From positions 1-64,000 of the forward strand of contig NZ_FOGD01000002.1 of assembly GCF_900111115.1 (NCBI RefSeq): a DNA stretch of 64,000 bases, in the 5' to 3' direction. The translations under genes and the position numbers were made by a program. Below, one piece after another: positions 62,258-64,000 of this stretch. Origin of the DNA: Giesbergeria anulus (GTDB lineage: Bacteria > Pseudomonadota > Gammaproteobacteria > Burkholderiales > Burkholderiaceae_C). The first letter of the stretch is position 1. Every line of letters begins with the position of its first letter. The notes under the pieces were generated by a model. The model was not told where the DNA came from. It saw only the letters and a program-made list of their open reading frames with translations, and ran no database searches.

Positions 62258-62748
62258 GGTTCAAAAATCTCCATCAGGCGGCGCTCATACTGTTGCTTGA
62301 TATGGGCGACGATGGCATCGGCATCATCCAACTCCAACACATGCAGCAGCAATACACTGCGGTCAAGTGCCAACTCGGCCCAAGCGGTGCCGGGGGTGAT
62401 GCAGACAATCATGGCTAGCACGGCCAGCGCATGGGGGTCACGCACCTCCAGCGGCACATGGACAAAGCCTGCCGGATAGCGTCTGCGGCTGGGCAGCAAC
62501 AAAAAACGCATCAGGGCGATGTTGGAGCGGATGGAATCGAGCAACACTGCCAGCAGCAAACGCACGATGGTGCCGGGCCGCCGCACCCGCACCGACAAGG
62601 GGCGCAGCCCTTGGGTCAGTAAAGGGATCAGCAGCGCCAGCAGCACGGCCATGAGCCAGTGGCCTGCACTCAAACTGCGATTGAGCAGCAACCACAACAG
62701 CAGCAAAGCCAGAGACAGCAACGGCGTGGGCAGCAAACGTTTCATCAT
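62254..62748 (-). CDS. Mrp/Pha cation antiporter subunit E
   Basis: A 164-residue subunit. Two or three N-terminal membrane helices are followed by a cytoplasmic part. VPLEVRDPHALAVLAMIVCI and TPGTAWAELA are typical of MnhE/PhaE. It overlaps subunits D and F by 4 bases. Confidence 0.93.
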   Translation of the reverse strand: MMKRLLPTPLLSLALLLLWLLLNRSLSAGHWLMAVLLALLIPLLTQGLRPLSVRVRRPGTIVRLLLAVLLDSIRSNIALMRFLLLPSRRRYPAGFVHVPLEVRDPHALAVLAMIVCITPGTAWAELALDRSVLLLHVLELDDADAIVAHIKQQYERRLMEIFEP

Positions 62749-64000
62749 GGGGTAGCCTCCGTGTGGGGGGAGGGTATCGGCATGGTGGACATCACCGCGC
62801 GTATGTAGGTTCCGGGCGAGTGCAGGGCATCGGCGGTGGCTTGGGTATAGCGCAGCACGGGTTCAGCCGCCACGGTCAGCAGCACACAGGCCAGCAGCAG
62901 CCCGGCAATCGGCAGCCCCTCTACCAAACGCAATTGCGGTGCGGCCCGGTCGTGGGCCGCCCAAAAATGCCGGATGCCCACACGGGTAAGGGCTATCAGC
63001 GCCAGCAGCCCGGAGGCAATCAGCAGCGCCAAAAAACTCCAGCCCGGCCAACCGGGTTGGTACCCCGCCGAGGCCCCCATGCCCAAGGGGTTGAGCACAG
63101 CCGTGAGCATGGCAAACTTGCCGACAAAACTGGCCAGTGGCGGCAAGCCTGCCACCATCAGGGTGCAGCCCAAAAAAGCTATGCCCATAAAGGCTGCTGC
63201 CGCCGGAATGACGCGGCCCACCAGCACTTCTTCCTCATCATCGAGGTTCATGCCTGCGGGGGCGGGTACGAGTTCAGCATCTAAAAACGGGGCTTCATCG
63301 GCCAGCGGTTCGTAGGGCATGGTGCCACTGCCGTCGGAGCGCCAACGGTCGATCAGGTCACTGAGCAAAAAGAGCGCGCTGACCGCCAAGGTGGAGCCGA
63401 GCAGGTAATACAGCAGGCTGCCTGTGAGCAGGTTGTGACCGAAACCCATCGCTGCCAGCAAGGTGCCCGACGACAACACCGCCGCATAACCCGCCAAATG
63501 GCCTAGGCGCTGCGAGCCGAGCATGCCTATCGCCGCAAAAGCCATCGTCAGTAAGCCGCCACTGAGCAGCCACAGACTACCAAACCACGCCGACGCCCCC
63601 GACTCGGTGCCAAACAGCAGCGTCCACAAGCGCAGCAGGGCGTAAATACCCACCTTGGTCATCAGGGCAAACAAGGCACCAACGGGGGCCGTGGCGGCAC
63701 TATAGGCCGGTACCAGCCAAAAATTGAGCGGCCAAGCCGCAGCCTTGATGAGAAAAGCCGTGGCTAGCACCGCCGCCGCCGCGTGCAGCAACCCCCGGTC
63801 GTTGCTGTGGATGGCGGGCATACTGCGGGCCAAATCAGCCATGTTTAGTGTGCCAGTCAGGCCATAGAGCATAGACACGCCAATCAAAAACAGTGCCGAA
63901 GCGGCCAGATTGATAGCGATGTAATGCAGCCCTGCTTGCACCCGCGCCCGCCCAGAGCCATGCAGCAGCAGGCCATAAGAAGCGGCCAGCATGATCTCAA
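62745..64000 (-). CDS. Mrp/Pha cation antiporter subunit D, partial
   Basis: At least 415 residues are seen, and the frame is still open at the right edge. Full MnhD/PhaD proteins have about 500-550 residues, so the start and the upstream subunits lie outside. It is a NuoL/M/N-like proton-pumping subunit with many helices; IKAAAWPLNFWLVPAYSAAT and LFALMTKVGIYALLRLW hold the conserved Lys and Pro residues. A charged insert (DDEEEVLVG) near residue 250 of the visible part is unusual for a helix-packed subunit. Confidence 0.93.
   Translation of the reverse strand, partial: EIMLAASYGLLLHGSGRARVQAGLHYIAINLAASALFLIGVSMLYGLTGTLNMADLARSMPAIHSNDRGLLHAAAAVLATAFLIKAAAWPLNFWLVPAYSAATAPVGALFALMTKVGIYALLRLWTLLFGTESGASAWFGSLWLLSGGLLTMAFAAIGMLGSQRLGHLAGYAAVLSSGTLLAAMGFGHNLLTGSLLYYLLGSTLAVSALFLLSDLIDRWRSDGSGTMPYEPLADEAPFLDAELVPAPAGMNLDDEEEVLVGRVIPAAAAFMGIAFLGCTLMVAGLPPLASFVGKFAMLTAVLNPLGMGASAGYQPGWPGWSFLALLIASGLLALIALTRVGIRHFWAAHDRAAPQLRLVEGLPIAGLLLACVLLTVAAEPVLRYTQATADALHSPGTYIRAVMSTMPIPSPHTEATP

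Overview
The window reads as a chromosomal segment of a betaproteobacterium, most likely order Burkholderiales and close to Comamonadaceae. The grounds are the gene content and order: folC-dedD-cvpA-purF-metZ-gltX, a phasin, a Bug-type tripartite-tricarboxylate receptor, a methylcitrate cluster of the prpC-acnD-prpF type with an ScfR/RamB-like regulator, a TadA fused to a hydrolase domain, and metR/metE. Most of the window is GC-rich housekeeping DNA. Two stretches are visibly more AT-rich and look accessory: about 0.6-1.7 kb and about 21.6-28.8 kb.

Layout. 0-1.7 kb: end of an IS5-type transposase, then two small genes (DUF2867, GNAT) that look like integron cassettes, the first preceded by a 60-bp attC-like site. 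1.7-6.4 kb (minus): dsbB and the sulfate importer genes cysP-cysT-cysW-cysA. 6.4-8.5 kb: an RBBP9-type hydrolase sharing an upstream box with cysP, a small membrane protein and tadA. 8.6-13.7 kb: hrpA and a Bug receptor. 13.7-21.6 kb: propionate/methylcitrate genes with their regulator, plus a short GntR protein. 21.8-29.3 kb: a RegB/RegA-like two-component system, apbE, two secreted proteins predicted to mature with an N-terminal histidine, a DUF4266 lipoprotein and a DUF3570 outer-membrane protein fused through a His-Thr repeat to a second barrel-like domain, with a convergent TlpA thioredoxin. 29.3-32.7 kb: metR/metE. 32.7-37.8 kb (minus): a broken ferric-reductase remnant, a GGDEF cyclase, argG, ppnP, a glycine-zipper protein and an ArsC-like protein. 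37.9-45.3 kb: folC to gltX, then tRNA-Ala, tRNA-Glu and tRNA-Asp. 45.4-52 kb (minus): an SDR dehydrogenase, an iron-binding protein, a phasin, a DUF1631 protein and ettA. 52.2-59.9 kb: rhlE, an M14 peptidase, a basic amino-acid decarboxylase, nfeD plus an SPFH protein, and tRNA-Ser carrying an integrase scar. 60.3-64 kb (minus): a LOG protein, crcB/fluC and the distal part of an Mrp/Pha antiporter operon that runs off the window.

The most interesting part is 21.8-29.3 kb. All genes except the thioredoxin lie on the plus strand in close order. The parts are a redox-type sensor, an enzyme that attaches FMN to proteins, two predicted N-terminal-His secreted proteins (one with a YcnI-like N-terminus), a Cys-ending lipoprotein and a His/Met-rich double-barrel protein. 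Together they suggest an uncharacterised envelope system handling a metal (copper is the best guess) and electrons. The gene order and motifs are seen in the sequence. The function is inference.

Sulfur is a second theme: cysPTWA, metR/metE, metZ, and a sequence box shared by cysP and the neighbouring hydrolase.
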